In this document: positions 18,684 through 27,047 of the stretch, piece after piece
How positions within the stretch are numbered: position 1 is the first letter of the stretch
How the letters are laid out: each line of letters opens with the position of its first letter
Origin: Aliiroseovarius halocynthiae
Lineage (GTDB): Bacteria; Pseudomonadota; Alphaproteobacteria; Rhodobacterales; Rhodobacteraceae
NCBI RefSeq assembly: GCF_007004645.1
Contig: NZ_ML660019.1
Coordinates: 1,446,437 to 1,510,436 of the forward strand
Direction of reading: 5' to 3'
DNA length: 64,000 bases
The notes under the pieces: generated by a model
Seen by the model: the letters and a program-made list of their open reading frames with translations, nothing else
Databases searched by the model: none
What the model was told of the DNA's origin: nothing
Position numbers and translations under genes: made by a program

Positions 18684-19850
18684 TTATTGAGTGGCGGGAT
18701 TCAACCGCTCGATCAGTCGTGCGAAGAAACTGGCGCCATAGGCTGAAACCTCGTCATTGAAGTCATATTCTGGGTGATGGACATAAGGTCCGTCGCCCTG
18801 CCCCAAGAACAGATAAGCCCCGGGACGCTCATCCAGCATATAGGCGAAATCCTCGGCGCCCATGGACACACCACCGTTCCCATCCACCCGGCTTTCGCCC
18901 GACAGATCCCGCGCAACCTCAAGCGCCACCTCGGTCTGATCGGGATGGTTCACAGTGGCAGGATATCCGCGATCATAGATGATCTCGGCGGAGACATCGA
19001 AGGCAGCAGCCAGCCCGCCAATAACCTCGCGCGTTCGCTTTTCGGCCATGTCCCGAACTTCTGGCGTAAAGCTGCGAATGGTCGCCTCAAGCCAAGCGGT
19101 TTCAGGGATCACATTGTCGACCGTACCACCATGAACCTGCGTTACGGAAATCACCAACTGTTCCATCGGGGGAAGATTACGGCTGACAATGCTTTGCAGG
19201 GCCTGCGCCATAGACACAAGCGCCATGATCGGGTCTTTGCATTCATCCGGGTGTGCACCATGACCACCAACGCCGGTAACGTTGACACGCAACGTGTCCA
19301 CGGCAGCCATAAGCGGCCCCGGCGAGGTAATAAAGCTGCCAAGTTCCACGCCCGGCAGGTTGTGAAGCCCATAGACCTCTTTGATATCAAAGCGATCCAT
19401 CATGCCCTCGTCACACATGTGCTTGGCGCCGCCGAAATTTTCTTCAGCCGGTTGGAAAATCAGCGCAACACGTCCCCTAAAGTTCCGCGTTTCCGCCAAA
19501 TAGCGCGCCGCACCTAGAAGCATCGTGGTATGCCCATCATGGCCACAGGCGTGCATAAGCCCCTGATTCTGCGAAGCATAGTCAAGCCCGGTCATCTCAT
19601 CCATCGGCAAGGCATCCATGTCTGCGCGCAAGCCAATGGTCGGCCCGTCGCCCTGCCCGTTTATGATCGCAACGACGCCCGAAACCCCGATCTTCTCGTG
19701 AATTTCATCTACGCCAAATTCCCGCAGGCGGTCGCACACAAAGGCGGCGGTCTGGTGACATTCCAGCCCAAACTCGGGGTTCTGGTGCAACGTGCGGCGC
19801 CAGCCCTTCATATCTTCGTCAAAATCAGCGATACGGTTGATAACTGCCAT
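18684..19850 (-). CDS. M20-family amidohydrolase / aminoacylase
   Basis: 388 aa from the ATG at 19850, which follows GGAGGGG. The metal-binding residues are seen in LRADMDALPM (74-83), HACGHDGH (100-107) and QPAEE (133-137). It belongs to the hippurate hydrolase / N-acyl-amino-acid deacylase group of M20 and cleaves amide-linked acyl groups from amino acids. The substrate cannot be told from sequence. The start lies back to back with mazG, about 50 bases away. Confidence 0.88.
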   Translation of the reverse strand: MAVINRIADFDEDMKGWRRTLHQNPEFGLECHQTAAFVCDRLREFGVDEIHEKIGVSGVVAIINGQGDGPTIGLRADMDALPMDEMTGLDYASQNQGLMHACGHDGHTTMLLGAARYLAETRNFRGRVALIFQPAEENFGGAKHMCDEGMMDRFDIKEVYGLHNLPGVELGSFITSPGPLMAAVDTLRVNVTGVGGHGAHPDECKDPIMALVSMAQALQSIVSRNLPPMEQLVISVTQVHGGTVDNVIPETAWLEATIRSFTPEVRDMAEKRTREVIGGLAAAFDVSAEIIYDRGYPATVNHPDQTEVALEVARDLSGESRVDGNGGVSMGAEDFAYMLDERPGAYLFLGQGDGPYVHHPEYDFNDEVSAYGASFFARLIERLNPATQ

Positions 19851-19900
19851 GGGCCCCTCCAGCTTTGGGGCGAAGGTTTCCTGAATACGGGGCAAATGCA

Positions 19901-20728
19901 ATGACCAAATCGTCCGACCAGCTTGTACATGACCCAAAAGGCGGCATGGACCGCCTGCGCGAAATCATGCGTCGGCTGCGCGATCCAGAAACGGGCTGTC
20001 CGTGGGATATCGAGCAAGAGTTTCGGACCATCGCACCCTACACGATCGAAGAGGCCTATGAGGTCGCGGATGCGATCGAACGCGAGGCATGGGACGAATT
20101 GAAAGGCGAACTGGGCGATCTTCTGTTTCAATCCGTCTTTCACGCGCAAATGGCCGAAGAAAAAGGACTGTTCAGCTTTGACGACGTGGCCAACACCATG
20201 TCCGACAAGATGGTCGCGCGTCACCCGCATGTGTTCGGCGGCGAGAACCGCGATAAATCCGCTGAACAGCAGACCCGCGATTGGGAAACCATTAAAGCGG
20301 CTGAACGGGCCGCGAAGGCCCAACAGGGCGTCTTAGACGGTGTGGCTATTGGCCTGCCCGCCCTTCTGCGCGCCGTGAAACTGCAAAAACGCGCTGCACG
20401 CGTTGGGTTTGACTGGCCAGAAATTGGCATGGTCTTAGATAAATTGACCGAAGAAGCGCAAGAAGTCGCCGAAGCCCGCGACACGTTGGGCCATGAAGAA
20501 CTTAAGGAAGAGGTCGGCGATTTGCTGTTCGTCGTCGCCAATCTGGCACGACATCTGGACGTCGAACCCGAGGAAGCCCTGCGCGCTGCAAATACCAAAT
20601 TTGAACGCCGTTTCAAGGGGATAGAGCGCCGCCTTGCCGCGCATGGGCGAGCACCAGAACAGTCCACGCTCGACGAAATGGATGCTTTGTGGGAGGCCGA
20701 AAAGGCCGATGAACGGTCCCAAAAGTAA
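19901..20728 (+). CDS. mazG: Nucleoside triphosphate pyrophosphohydrolase
   Basis: 275 aa from the ATG at 19901; the open frame extends upstream but the earlier residues do not fit the family. Two MazG domains are present, each with the EExxE-type Mg-binding helices (APYTIEEAYEVADAIE with LKGELGDLLFQ, and LTEEAQEVAEARD with LKEEVGDLLFVVAN). It hydrolyses NTPs to NMPs and pyrophosphate, a house-cleaning role and in some bacteria a modulator of (p)ppGpp. Confidence 0.94.
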   Translation: MTKSSDQLVHDPKGGMDRLREIMRRLRDPETGCPWDIEQEFRTIAPYTIEEAYEVADAIEREAWDELKGELGDLLFQSVFHAQMAEEKGLFSFDDVANTMSDKMVARHPHVFGGENRDKSAEQQTRDWETIKAAERAAKAQQGVLDGVAIGLPALLRAVKLQKRAARVGFDWPEIGMVLDKLTEEAQEVAEARDTLGHEELKEEVGDLLFVVANLARHLDVEPEEALRAANTKFERRFKGIERRLAAHGRAPEQSTLDEMDALWEAEKADERSQK

Positions 20729-20742
20729 GTGCGACATTTTCT

Positions 20743-20759
20743 CTGATTGTTTCAATCAG
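20743..20759. terminator. Short hairpin after mazG
   Basis: CTGATTG-TTT-CAATCAG, a perfect 7-bp inverted repeat 14 bases after the mazG stop and 62 bases before the iron-binding protein gene. No T tract follows, so it may equally be an operator for the downstream gene. Confidence 0.35.
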
Positions 20760-20821
20760 GTATTGACCCTAGTAAATGACTCGGATTTAAGCACTTCATC
20801 AAATCTAAGGAGACCCGCGAG

Positions 20822-21838
20822 ATGAAATATATTCGTACGCTGGCATTGGCCCTCACTTCTGCCACTGCTCTCACTCCCGCCGCAGCAAGCGCCGACGAAG
20901 TGAACGTTTATTCCTATCGCCAACCCGAGCTGATCCAGCCGCTTGTGGACGCATTTCAAGATGAAACCGGCATCACAGTTAACGTCGCCTTCCTAAAAAA
21001 AGGTATGATCGAACGTCTACAGGCCGAAGGCACCCGCAGCCCGGCAGACCTGATCTTCACCGTCGACATTTCGCGTCTTGCCGGAGTGGTTGACGCTGGC
21101 CTGACACAACCGGTGCAATCGGAGGCGCTGGAAGCCAACATCCCCGCCACCTATCGCGACCCGGCAGACCAATGGTTTGGCCTGACCACCCGCGCGCGCA
21201 TCGTATACGCTTCGAAAGCGCGCGTGGCCGATGGCGAAGTAACCACTTACGAGGATCTGGCCGACCCAAAATGGAAAGGCCGCATCTGCACCCGTTCGGG
21301 AACTCACGCCTATACGCTGGCGCTGGTCTCGGCCCATCTGGCACACCACGGCGCGGAAGAAACCAAGACCTGGCTGGAAGGCGTGAAAGCCAACCTCGCC
21401 CGCAAACCGCAGGGCAACGACCGTGCGCAGGTCAAGGCGATCTGGGCCGGCGAATGTGATATCGCGGTCGGCAACACCTATTACATGGGCAAAATGCTGG
21501 CCGATGAAGAACAAAAAGCCTGGGCAGACAGTGTAAACGTCGTCTTCCCGGTTTTCGAAGGTGCCGGCACCCACGTGAACGTCTCGGGTATGGCGCTGGC
21601 CAAGAATGCGCCGAACAAAGACAACGCCATTAAATTGATGGAATACCTTGCGTCCCCGGCTGCACAGGAAATCTATGCCTCGCAGAACTACGAATATCCG
21701 ATAGCACCGGGCACCGAAGCTGATCCGCTGGTGCAAAGCTGGGGCAGCTTCACGGCGGATGGCCTGAACCTGATGGACGTAGCCGGTCACCGCGCCGATG
21801 CTCTGAAGCTGGTTCAGGACGTCGACTTCGACGGCTAA
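20822..21838 (+). CDS. Periplasmic Fe(III)-binding protein of an ABC importer
   Basis: 338 aa with a signal peptide (MKYIRTLALALTSATAL to AAASA, about 24 residues). The mature protein fits the FbpA/FutA/AfuA group: VNVYSYRQPELIQPL, DLIFTVDISRL, GLTTRARIVYAS and the paired tyrosines of GNTYYMGKM, which bind ferric iron. It captures Fe(III) in the periplasm for an ABC permease. No permease or ATPase gene lies beside it, so its partners must be elsewhere. A strong terminator follows. Confidence 0.9.
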   Translation: MKYIRTLALALTSATALTPAAASADEVNVYSYRQPELIQPLVDAFQDETGITVNVAFLKKGMIERLQAEGTRSPADLIFTVDISRLAGVVDAGLTQPVQSEALEANIPATYRDPADQWFGLTTRARIVYASKARVADGEVTTYEDLADPKWKGRICTRSGTHAYTLALVSAHLAHHGAEETKTWLEGVKANLARKPQGNDRAQVKAIWAGECDIAVGNTYYMGKMLADEEQKAWADSVNVVFPVFEGAGTHVNVSGMALAKNAPNKDNAIKLMEYLASPAAQEIYASQNYEYPIAPGTEADPLVQSWGSFTADGLNLMDVAGHRADALKLVQDVDFDG

Positions 21839-21857
21839 ACGTCACCCTACCAAACAG

Positions 21858-21886
21858 AAAACGCCCGGCAATGCCCGGGCGTTTTT
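21858..21886. terminator. Intrinsic terminator
   Basis: An 11-bp perfect stem AAAACGCCCGG / CCGGGCGTTTT with loop CAATGC, followed by T residues. It lies between the converging iron-binding protein gene and the Nudix gene. Confidence 0.92.
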
Positions 21887-21917
21887 CGTTATGTGATCAA
21901 TTTATTGAAGCGCGAAG

Positions 21918-22338
21918 CTAAACGGCTTGGCGCAACATATCCCCCACCCCCGGGCACAAATCGAGCCGCGATTGGAAAATATCGTCAAACGATACAAAAC
22001 GCGCTTCAAGCGCATCATCAGCCGCCAAAGGTTCCTCGCCAACATAGTCGCACAAAACACCCAACAATAGGAAATGATGCTCAGGCAGTTGATCCTTCGT
22101 GACATCCAAAGGGCGAAAAGCTTCCTGAACATCGACCAGCGGACCGGGTATTGCGGTGATCCCGGTCTCTTCCAACAATTCACGACAAGCACCCTGCCCC
22201 AGCGTCTCGCCAAACTCCAATCGGCCGCCGGGCCCCCCAAAGCCCTGCATCGGGCGGATTCTTGCGTCGCACCAAGACTGTCTGACCTTCGCGCAACACG
22301 ATTGCCAACACAGCGACGGTTGGTTGTCTGATCGTCAC
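21918..22338 (-). pseudogene. Nudix hydrolase gene interrupted by a frameshift
   Basis: From a GTG at 22338 the frame reads RQPTVAVLAIVLREG and RRKNPPDAGLWG, the normal Nudix N-terminus. It then leaves frame at a G6 run (22233-22238 on the plus strand). In another frame the protein continues as GGPGGRLEFGETL with a perfect Nudix box (GX5EX7REUXEEXGU, REL LEETGI) to the stop at 21918. Joined, the product would be about 139 residues. The GTG overlaps the uvrA stop (GTGA). The downstream part could start at ATG 22250, but would lack the first strands. Either a true pseudogene, a sequencing error in the homopolymer, or frameshifting. Confidence 0.75.
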
Positions 22339-25181
22339 AGCATGTCTTTCAGATAATGGCCCGTATGGCTTTCGGATACCTTTGAAACCTGTTCAGGCGT
22401 TCCTTTGGCAACGATCTGCCCTCCGCCATCGCCACCTTCAGGTCCGATATCAATGATGTGATCGGCGGTTTTCACGACGTCCAGATTGTGCTCAATCACA
22501 ACGACAGAATTACCTTGATCGACCAGTTCATGCAGCACTTCCAAAAGCTTACGCACATCCTCAAAATGCAAACCCGTTGTTGGTTCGTCCAGAATATAGA
22601 GGGTTCGGCCGGTTGATCGCTTCGATAGCTCTTTGGACAACTTCACGCGCTGCGCTTCGCCACCTGACAGCGTGGTCGCCTGTTGGCCCACCTTGATATA
22701 GCCCAACCCAACACGCATTAGCGCGTCCATTTTGTCGCGAATGGATGGCACCGCCTGGAAGAACTCCTGCGCGTCTTCCACGGTCATATCCAGCACGTCT
22801 GCGATGGATTTTCCCTTGAACTGCACCTCAAGCGTTTCGCGGTTATAGCGCGCACCTTTGCAGGTTTCACATTGCACATAGACATCCGGCAGGAAGTGCA
22901 TCTCAATCTTGATGACCCCATCGCCCTGACAGGCCTCGCAGCGACCGCCCTTCACATTGAAACTAAACCGGCCCGGCTTATAACCGCGGGTCTTTGCTTC
23001 GGGCAGCCCCGCGAACCATTCACGGATCGGAGTAAACGCCCCGGTATAGGTCGCCGGGTTCGAGCGTGGCGTGCGCCCAATCGGGCGCTGGTCGATGTCG
23101 ATCACCTTGTCCAGATGCTCCAACCCCTTGATGGTCTCGCAAGGTGCGGGCGTCTGGCGCGCACCGTTCAGCCGCATCGAGGCCGTCTTGAACAGCGTTT
23201 CGATCGTCAGCGTGGATTTCCCCCCACCCGAAACGCCAGTCACACAGACAAACTTGCCCAGTGGAAAGTCGGCCGTCACGTTCTGCAGGTTGTTGCCCGT
23301 GGCCTTCTTCACCGTGATCTTCTTACCATTCCCCTTGCGACGCTTCGCAGGAACAGCGATTTCACGCACGCCGGTAAGATACTGACCTGTAATAGAATTC
23401 TTATTTTCAGCAATATCCTTCGGCGTGCCCTGAGCGATGATTTCGCCGCCATGCACACCCGCACCAGGACCGATATCCAGGACGAAATCGGCCTCGCGAA
23501 TGGCCTCTTCGTCATGTTCAACCACAATCACGGTATTGCCTTGGTCGCGAAGATTTTTCAGCGTGGTCAGGAGTCTGTCATTGTCGCGCTGATGCAGCCC
23601 GATCGAAGGTTCGTCCAACACATAGAGCACGCCCGTCAGGCCCGATCCGATCTGGCTGGCCAGACGAATCCGCTGACTTTCTCCGCCCGACAACGTGCCC
23701 GAATTCCGGCTGAGGGTCAGGTATTCAAGCCCCACATTGTTCAGGAAGCCAAGGCGCTCGCGGATCTCTTTCAGGATCGCGCGGGCGATTTCGTTCTTCT
23801 GCGCGGTCAAGTGGTTGGGCGCGTCTTCTACCCACGCCAAAGCCTCGCGGATGGACATTTCCACCACCTGCCCGACGTGCAAAAGCCCATCACCAGATCC
23901 GATCTTAACCGCCAGCGCTTCGTCCCGCAGGCGATACCCACCGCATGCACCACAGGGGCGGTTGTTCTGATAGCGCTCGAATTCTTCACGCACCCAGTTC
24001 GAATCCGTTTCGCGATAGCGGCGTTCCATATTTGGGATCACACCCTCAAAAGGACGCGTGACTTCGTAAACACGGCCGCCTTCATCAAAGCGGAACTTGA
24101 TCACTTCCTCACCCGATCCATACAGGAACAGCTGCTGCACATGGGCGGGCAGGTCTTTCCACGGGGTGTTCTTGTCAAACTCGTAATGTTTCGCAATCGA
24201 TTCAATCGTTTGCAGAAAATACGGTGACTTTCCCTTCCGCCATGGGGCAAGGGCACCATCATAGACTTTCAGCGTCGCATCCGGCACCACCAAACGTTCG
24301 TCAAAGAACAGCTCTTTGCCCAAACCGTCACAATCCGGGCAGGCCCCGAAGGGCGCGTTGAACGAGAAGAGGCGCGGTTCGATTTCGGGGATCGTGAAGC
24401 CTGATTCCGGACAGGCGAAGTTTTCCGAGAAGGTGATGATCTCGGGGTCCCCTTCTTTCGGCGCAGTTTCAAACAACGCAATCCCATCCGCCAGATCCAG
24501 CGCGGTGCGGAAACTGTCGGCCAACCGCTGCTCCATCCCCTCACGAACCACAACACGGTCGACCACCACGTCGATATTATGGCGGAACTTCTTGTCCAAC
24601 GTGGGCGGCTGGTCCAGCTCATACATCTCGCCGTTCACTTTGACGCGCTGGAAGCCCTTCTTTTGAAGCTCTTGAAATTCCTTGCGATATTCACCCTTTC
24701 GGTCGCGCACGATGGGCGCCAGAAGATAGGCGCGGGTGCCCTCTTCCATCGCCATGACGCGGTCCACCATGTCTTGGACCTGCTGGGCTTCGATGGGCTT
24801 GCCAGTGGCAGGCGAATAAGGCGTCCCCGCACGCGCAAAGAGAAGACGCAGATAGTCGTAAATCTCGGTCACCGTACCGACGGTTGAACGCGGGTTTTTT
24901 GACGTGGTTTTCTGTTCGATGGAGATCGCCGGAGACAGGCCAGCGATGTGATCAACATCGGGTTTCTCCATCATATCAAGGAATTGGCGCGCATAGGCGG
25001 ACAGGCTTTCCACATAGCGCCGCTGCCCTTCCGCATAAATCGTGTCAAATGCCAAAGACGACTTGCCGGACCCGGACAGACCGGTGATCACCACCAGCTG
25101 ATCGCGCGGAATATCCACATCGACGGATTTCAGATTATGCTCGCGCGCACCGCGCACCTGGATTTCTTTCAGCTCGGCCAT
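22335..25181 (-). CDS. uvrA: Excinuclease ABC subunit A
   Basis: 948 aa from the ATG at 25181, preceded by GGGGG. UvrA is the damage-sensing ATPase of nucleotide excision repair. Both ABC modules are seen: Walker [10 protein letters not shown] near residue 35 and GVSGGGKST in the second half, with signature LSGGESQRI and LSGGEAQRV. The second zinc finger is intact (CEAC and CETC), but the first has CPES in place of CPxC, as in other alphaproteobacterial UvrAs. A LexA-type box lies 67 bases upstream, and the Nudix gene overlaps its stop. Confidence 0.97.
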   Translation of the reverse strand: MAELKEIQVRGAREHNLKSVDVDIPRDQLVVITGLSGSGKSSLAFDTIYAEGQRRYVESLSAYARQFLDMMEKPDVDHIAGLSPAISIEQKTTSKNPRSTVGTVTEIYDYLRLLFARAGTPYSPATGKPIEAQQVQDMVDRVMAMEEGTRAYLLAPIVRDRKGEYRKEFQELQKKGFQRVKVNGEMYELDQPPTLDKKFRHNIDVVVDRVVVREGMEQRLADSFRTALDLADGIALFETAPKEGDPEIITFSENFACPESGFTIPEIEPRLFSFNAPFGACPDCDGLGKELFFDERLVVPDATLKVYDGALAPWRKGKSPYFLQTIESIAKHYEFDKNTPWKDLPAHVQQLFLYGSGEEVIKFRFDEGGRVYEVTRPFEGVIPNMERRYRETDSNWVREEFERYQNNRPCGACGGYRLRDEALAVKIGSGDGLLHVGQVVEMSIREALAWVEDAPNHLTAQKNEIARAILKEIRERLGFLNNVGLEYLTLSRNSGTLSGGESQRIRLASQIGSGLTGVLYVLDEPSIGLHQRDNDRLLTTLKNLRDQGNTVIVVEHDEEAIREADFVLDIGPGAGVHGGEIIAQGTPKDIAENKNSITGQYLTGVREIAVPAKRRKGNGKKITVKKATGNNLQNVTADFPLGKFVCVTGVSGGGKSTLTIETLFKTASMRLNGARQTPAPCETIKGLEHLDKVIDIDQRPIGRTPRSNPATYTGAFTPIREWFAGLPEAKTRGYKPGRFSFNVKGGRCEACQGDGVIKIEMHFLPDVYVQCETCKGARYNRETLEVQFKGKSIADVLDMTVEDAQEFFQAVPSIRDKMDALMRVGLGYIKVGQQATTLSGGEAQRVKLSKELSKRSTGRTLYILDEPTTGLHFEDVRKLLEVLHELVDQGNSVVVIEHNLDVVKTADHIIDIGPEGGDGGGQIVAKGTPEQVSKVSESHTGHYLKDML

Positions 25182-25248
25182 TCTGACCCCCAATTCCTGT
25201 ATGCATAACCGTTAGGGCAAAGAAAAAGCAGGCACAATGGAAAAGTTA

Positions 25249-25263
25249 GAACATTAAGGGAAC
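25249..25263. promoter_or_regulatory. LexA (SOS) box upstream of uvrA
   Basis: GAAC-ATTAAGG-GAAC is a perfect match to the alphaproteobacterial LexA operator GAAC-N7-GAAC. It lies 68-82 bases before the uvrA start, where it would block the promoter until DNA damage inactivates LexA. Confidence 0.8.
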
Positions 25264-25392
25264 AATCCGCCAGATCCTGACACTTGAAAATACACATTCA
25301 TCATTTTGAATATTATTGCTGGGACTGTATTGATCTACCAACGACATGCATTATATCCAGCGTAAGGCGCGACAAGAGCGAAAGGATGTATC

Positions 25393-25746
25393 ATGTTTGG
25401 ATTTTTGATGGGCGGGTCGAAAATGGACCCGAAAGAGGCCGTCGCCAAAGTCAATGCAGGCGAGATAACTCTGATCGACGTGCGTGATCATGGCGAGGTA
25501 CAGATGACCGGGAAAGCAAAAGGGGCCCTTGTGGTGCCCCTGTCAGTCATGCCGCTCCAATGCGATCCAAAAGGTCCAGATTTCAACGCTGACATCGACA
25601 TGTCAAAACCCGTGGCACTGTATTGCGCATCGGGGGCACGGTCGGCGCAGGGCGCGCAGGTCCTAAAGCGGCTGGGGTTTGAAGAAGTGTACAACATCGG
25701 CGGATTGGGCCACTGGCATAAGGCCGGCGGCGAGGTCGTTCGGTAG
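25393..25746 (+). CDS. Rhodanese-like sulfurtransferase domain protein
   Basis: 117 aa, a single rhodanese domain. The active-site loop is CASGARS with the catalytic Cys (about residue 78), after LIDVRDHGEV. Such single-domain proteins carry sulfur as a persulfide between partners. The start has AAAGGATG a few bases before it. It diverges from uvrA across about 210 bases. Confidence 0.88.
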   Translation: MFGFLMGGSKMDPKEAVAKVNAGEITLIDVRDHGEVQMTGKAKGALVVPLSVMPLQCDPKGPDFNADIDMSKPVALYCASGARSAQGAQVLKRLGFEEVYNIGGLGHWHKAGGEVVR

Positions 25747-25818
25747 CCCCCCCTTCTTTCTGAGGACACAATAACCGCGCCGGTCTGATCGAGCGCGGTT
25801 TTTCTTTGTCAATCCATC

Positions 25819-25876
25819 ATTCACCCAAACGGTTGACTGACTTGCCGCCTCATGTTATTCACCCATATGGTTGAAC
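25819..25876. promoter_or_regulatory. Double operator bracketing the arsR promoter
   Basis: Two near-identical 20-base sites, ATTCACCCAAACGGTTGACT (25819-25838) and ATTCACCCATATGGTTGAAC (25857-25876), start 38 bases apart. Each is an imperfect inverted repeat TTCACCCA-nnn-GGTTGAa. The first overlaps a TTGACT -35 (25833-25838). The second overlaps a TATTCA -10 (25856-25861, 17-base spacer) and the ATG at 25867. Sites of this form are expected for the ArsR protein encoded just downstream, giving autorepression (inference). Confidence 0.65.
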
Positions 25877-26208
25877 GACAAGAAGCTGATCGACTCGCCG
25901 CGATTTTAAAGGCGTCTTCTGATCCCTCACGCCGCTCCATCCTGACGCTTCTTGCGCAGGAAGGGCCGTTGAGGATTACAGATATTGCCGCGCGTTATGA
26001 CATCAGCCTCAACTCTGTTTCTAAGCATATTAAAGTGCTTGAAGCTGCAGGGCTGGTGACACGACGCACTGAATGGCGCGAACATCTGATCGAAATTCAG
26101 ATGGAGCCACTTTCACTTGTTGATCAATGGTTTAACGAACTCCGGTCGATCTGGGCGCTGCGCCTGGACGCCCTTGAAGCTGCCTTGAAGGAGGACGACA
26201 ATGACTGA
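25867..26208 (+). CDS. ArsR-family transcriptional repressor
   Basis: 113 aa from ATG 25867 (118 aa from ATG 25852). Winged helix-turn-helix with ILKASSDPSRRSILTLLAQ, ITDIAARYDISLNSVSKHIKVLEAAGLV and the wing RRTEWREHLIEIQ. It lacks the ELCVCDL metal-binding motif of arsenic sensors and fits the group found next to SRPBCC genes. The promoter layout would place the transcript start at or next to ATG 25867, with no room for a ribosome-binding site, so translation may be leaderless. It overlaps the next gene by eight bases. Confidence 0.88.
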   Translation: MVERQEADRLAAILKASSDPSRRSILTLLAQEGPLRITDIAARYDISLNSVSKHIKVLEAAGLVTRRTEWREHLIEIQMEPLSLVDQWFNELRSIWALRLDALEAALKEDDND

Positions 26209-26629
26209 GCTTTCCCTTGAAATCACCCGCCACATCCCGCACCCGCCCGAGCGCGTGTTTGACGCGTGGCTGGACCCGAAGATGCTGGCGAAATTTATGA
26301 TCCCCGGCCCCGACATGACGGTACCCGAGGTCAGCTCGGACGCCACGGTCGGCGGCCGTTTCCGCATCGTAATGCGCGCGCCAGAAGCAGGTGATCTGCC
26401 ACATGAAGGCGAATATCGGGTGATTGATCGCGCCAACCGCCTGCAGTTTACATGGGAATCGCCCTACAGCACGTCCGAGGATTCTCTGGTCACACTGGAT
26501 CTGACACCAAAAGATGGCGGCACGGATCTGACGCTGCATCACATGCGCTTCGAGACGGAAGAGCTGCGCGACAATCACCAACAGGGTTGGGGCACGATCC
26601 TGACCTCGCTTGAGGGGGCGTTGGCATGA
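26201..26629 (+). CDS. SRPBCC / AHSA1-type ligand-binding protein
   Basis: 142 aa. Typical START-like opening LEITRHIPHPPERVFDAWLDP, then GGRFRIVM, EGEYRVIDRANRLQFTWES and a C-terminal helix GWGTILTSLEGAL. These helix-grip proteins bind hydrophobic small molecules; the ligand is unknown. It overlaps arsR by eight bases and the following membrane protein by four (ATGA), so the three are one operon. Confidence 0.88.
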   Translation: MTELSLEITRHIPHPPERVFDAWLDPKMLAKFMIPGPDMTVPEVSSDATVGGRFRIVMRAPEAGDLPHEGEYRVIDRANRLQFTWESPYSTSEDSLVTLDLTPKDGGTDLTLHHMRFETEELRDNHQQGWGTILTSLEGALA

Positions 26630-26997
26630 TCAACTGGCTGGCGTTTGGCAGCGGCGTGATTGCCGCATTCGTATTGGGCTTTGTGATCTACGGTCCTTTT
26701 CTTGGGCTACAACGCCGCTGGGCCGAAGGCACGCGGATCAGCCCTGAGCCACCTGAGAAGCTGCCCGCGGGGCCCATGCTTGCCCAGATCATCGCGCTAT
26801 CACTGCTGGCACTGGTGATCGCGATCACGGAAACCACAGGCGCTTTGGGGGCCGCAATGGTTGCCATTCTAGCTGTCGCCGCACAGACTGCTTCTGTTGG
26901 GGCGTGGGCAAAGAAATCTGGCTTCGCGATTGGCGTCGATGTGGGTTATGCGCTGCTATCTGGCGCTGTGATGATCATCGCGCACGCAGCACTTTAA
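26626..26997 (+). CDS. Small membrane protein, DUF1761-like
   Basis: 123 aa with four predicted membrane helices (about 5-25, 51-67, 72-90, 100-121). The start INWLAFGSGVIAAFVLGFVIYGP fits DUF1761. Function unknown. Third gene of the arsR-SRPBCC operon, with ATGA coupling, and ended by a strong terminator. Confidence 0.72.
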   Translation: MINWLAFGSGVIAAFVLGFVIYGPFLGLQRRWAEGTRISPEPPEKLPAGPMLAQIIALSLLALVIAITETTGALGAAMVAILAVAAQTASVGAWAKKSGFAIGVDVGYALLSGAVMIIAHAAL

Positions 26998-27002
26998 CGC
27001 AG

Positions 27003-27029
27003 AAGGCCGGGCGATTGACCCGGCCTTTT
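27003..27029. terminator. Bidirectional intrinsic terminator
   Basis: AAGGCCGGG-CGATTGA-CCCGGCCTT, a perfect 9-bp stem followed by TT. It serves the DUF1761 operon and, on the other strand, lpdA. Confidence 0.9.
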
Positions 27030-27047
27030 GTTTGATTTCTCTATGCC

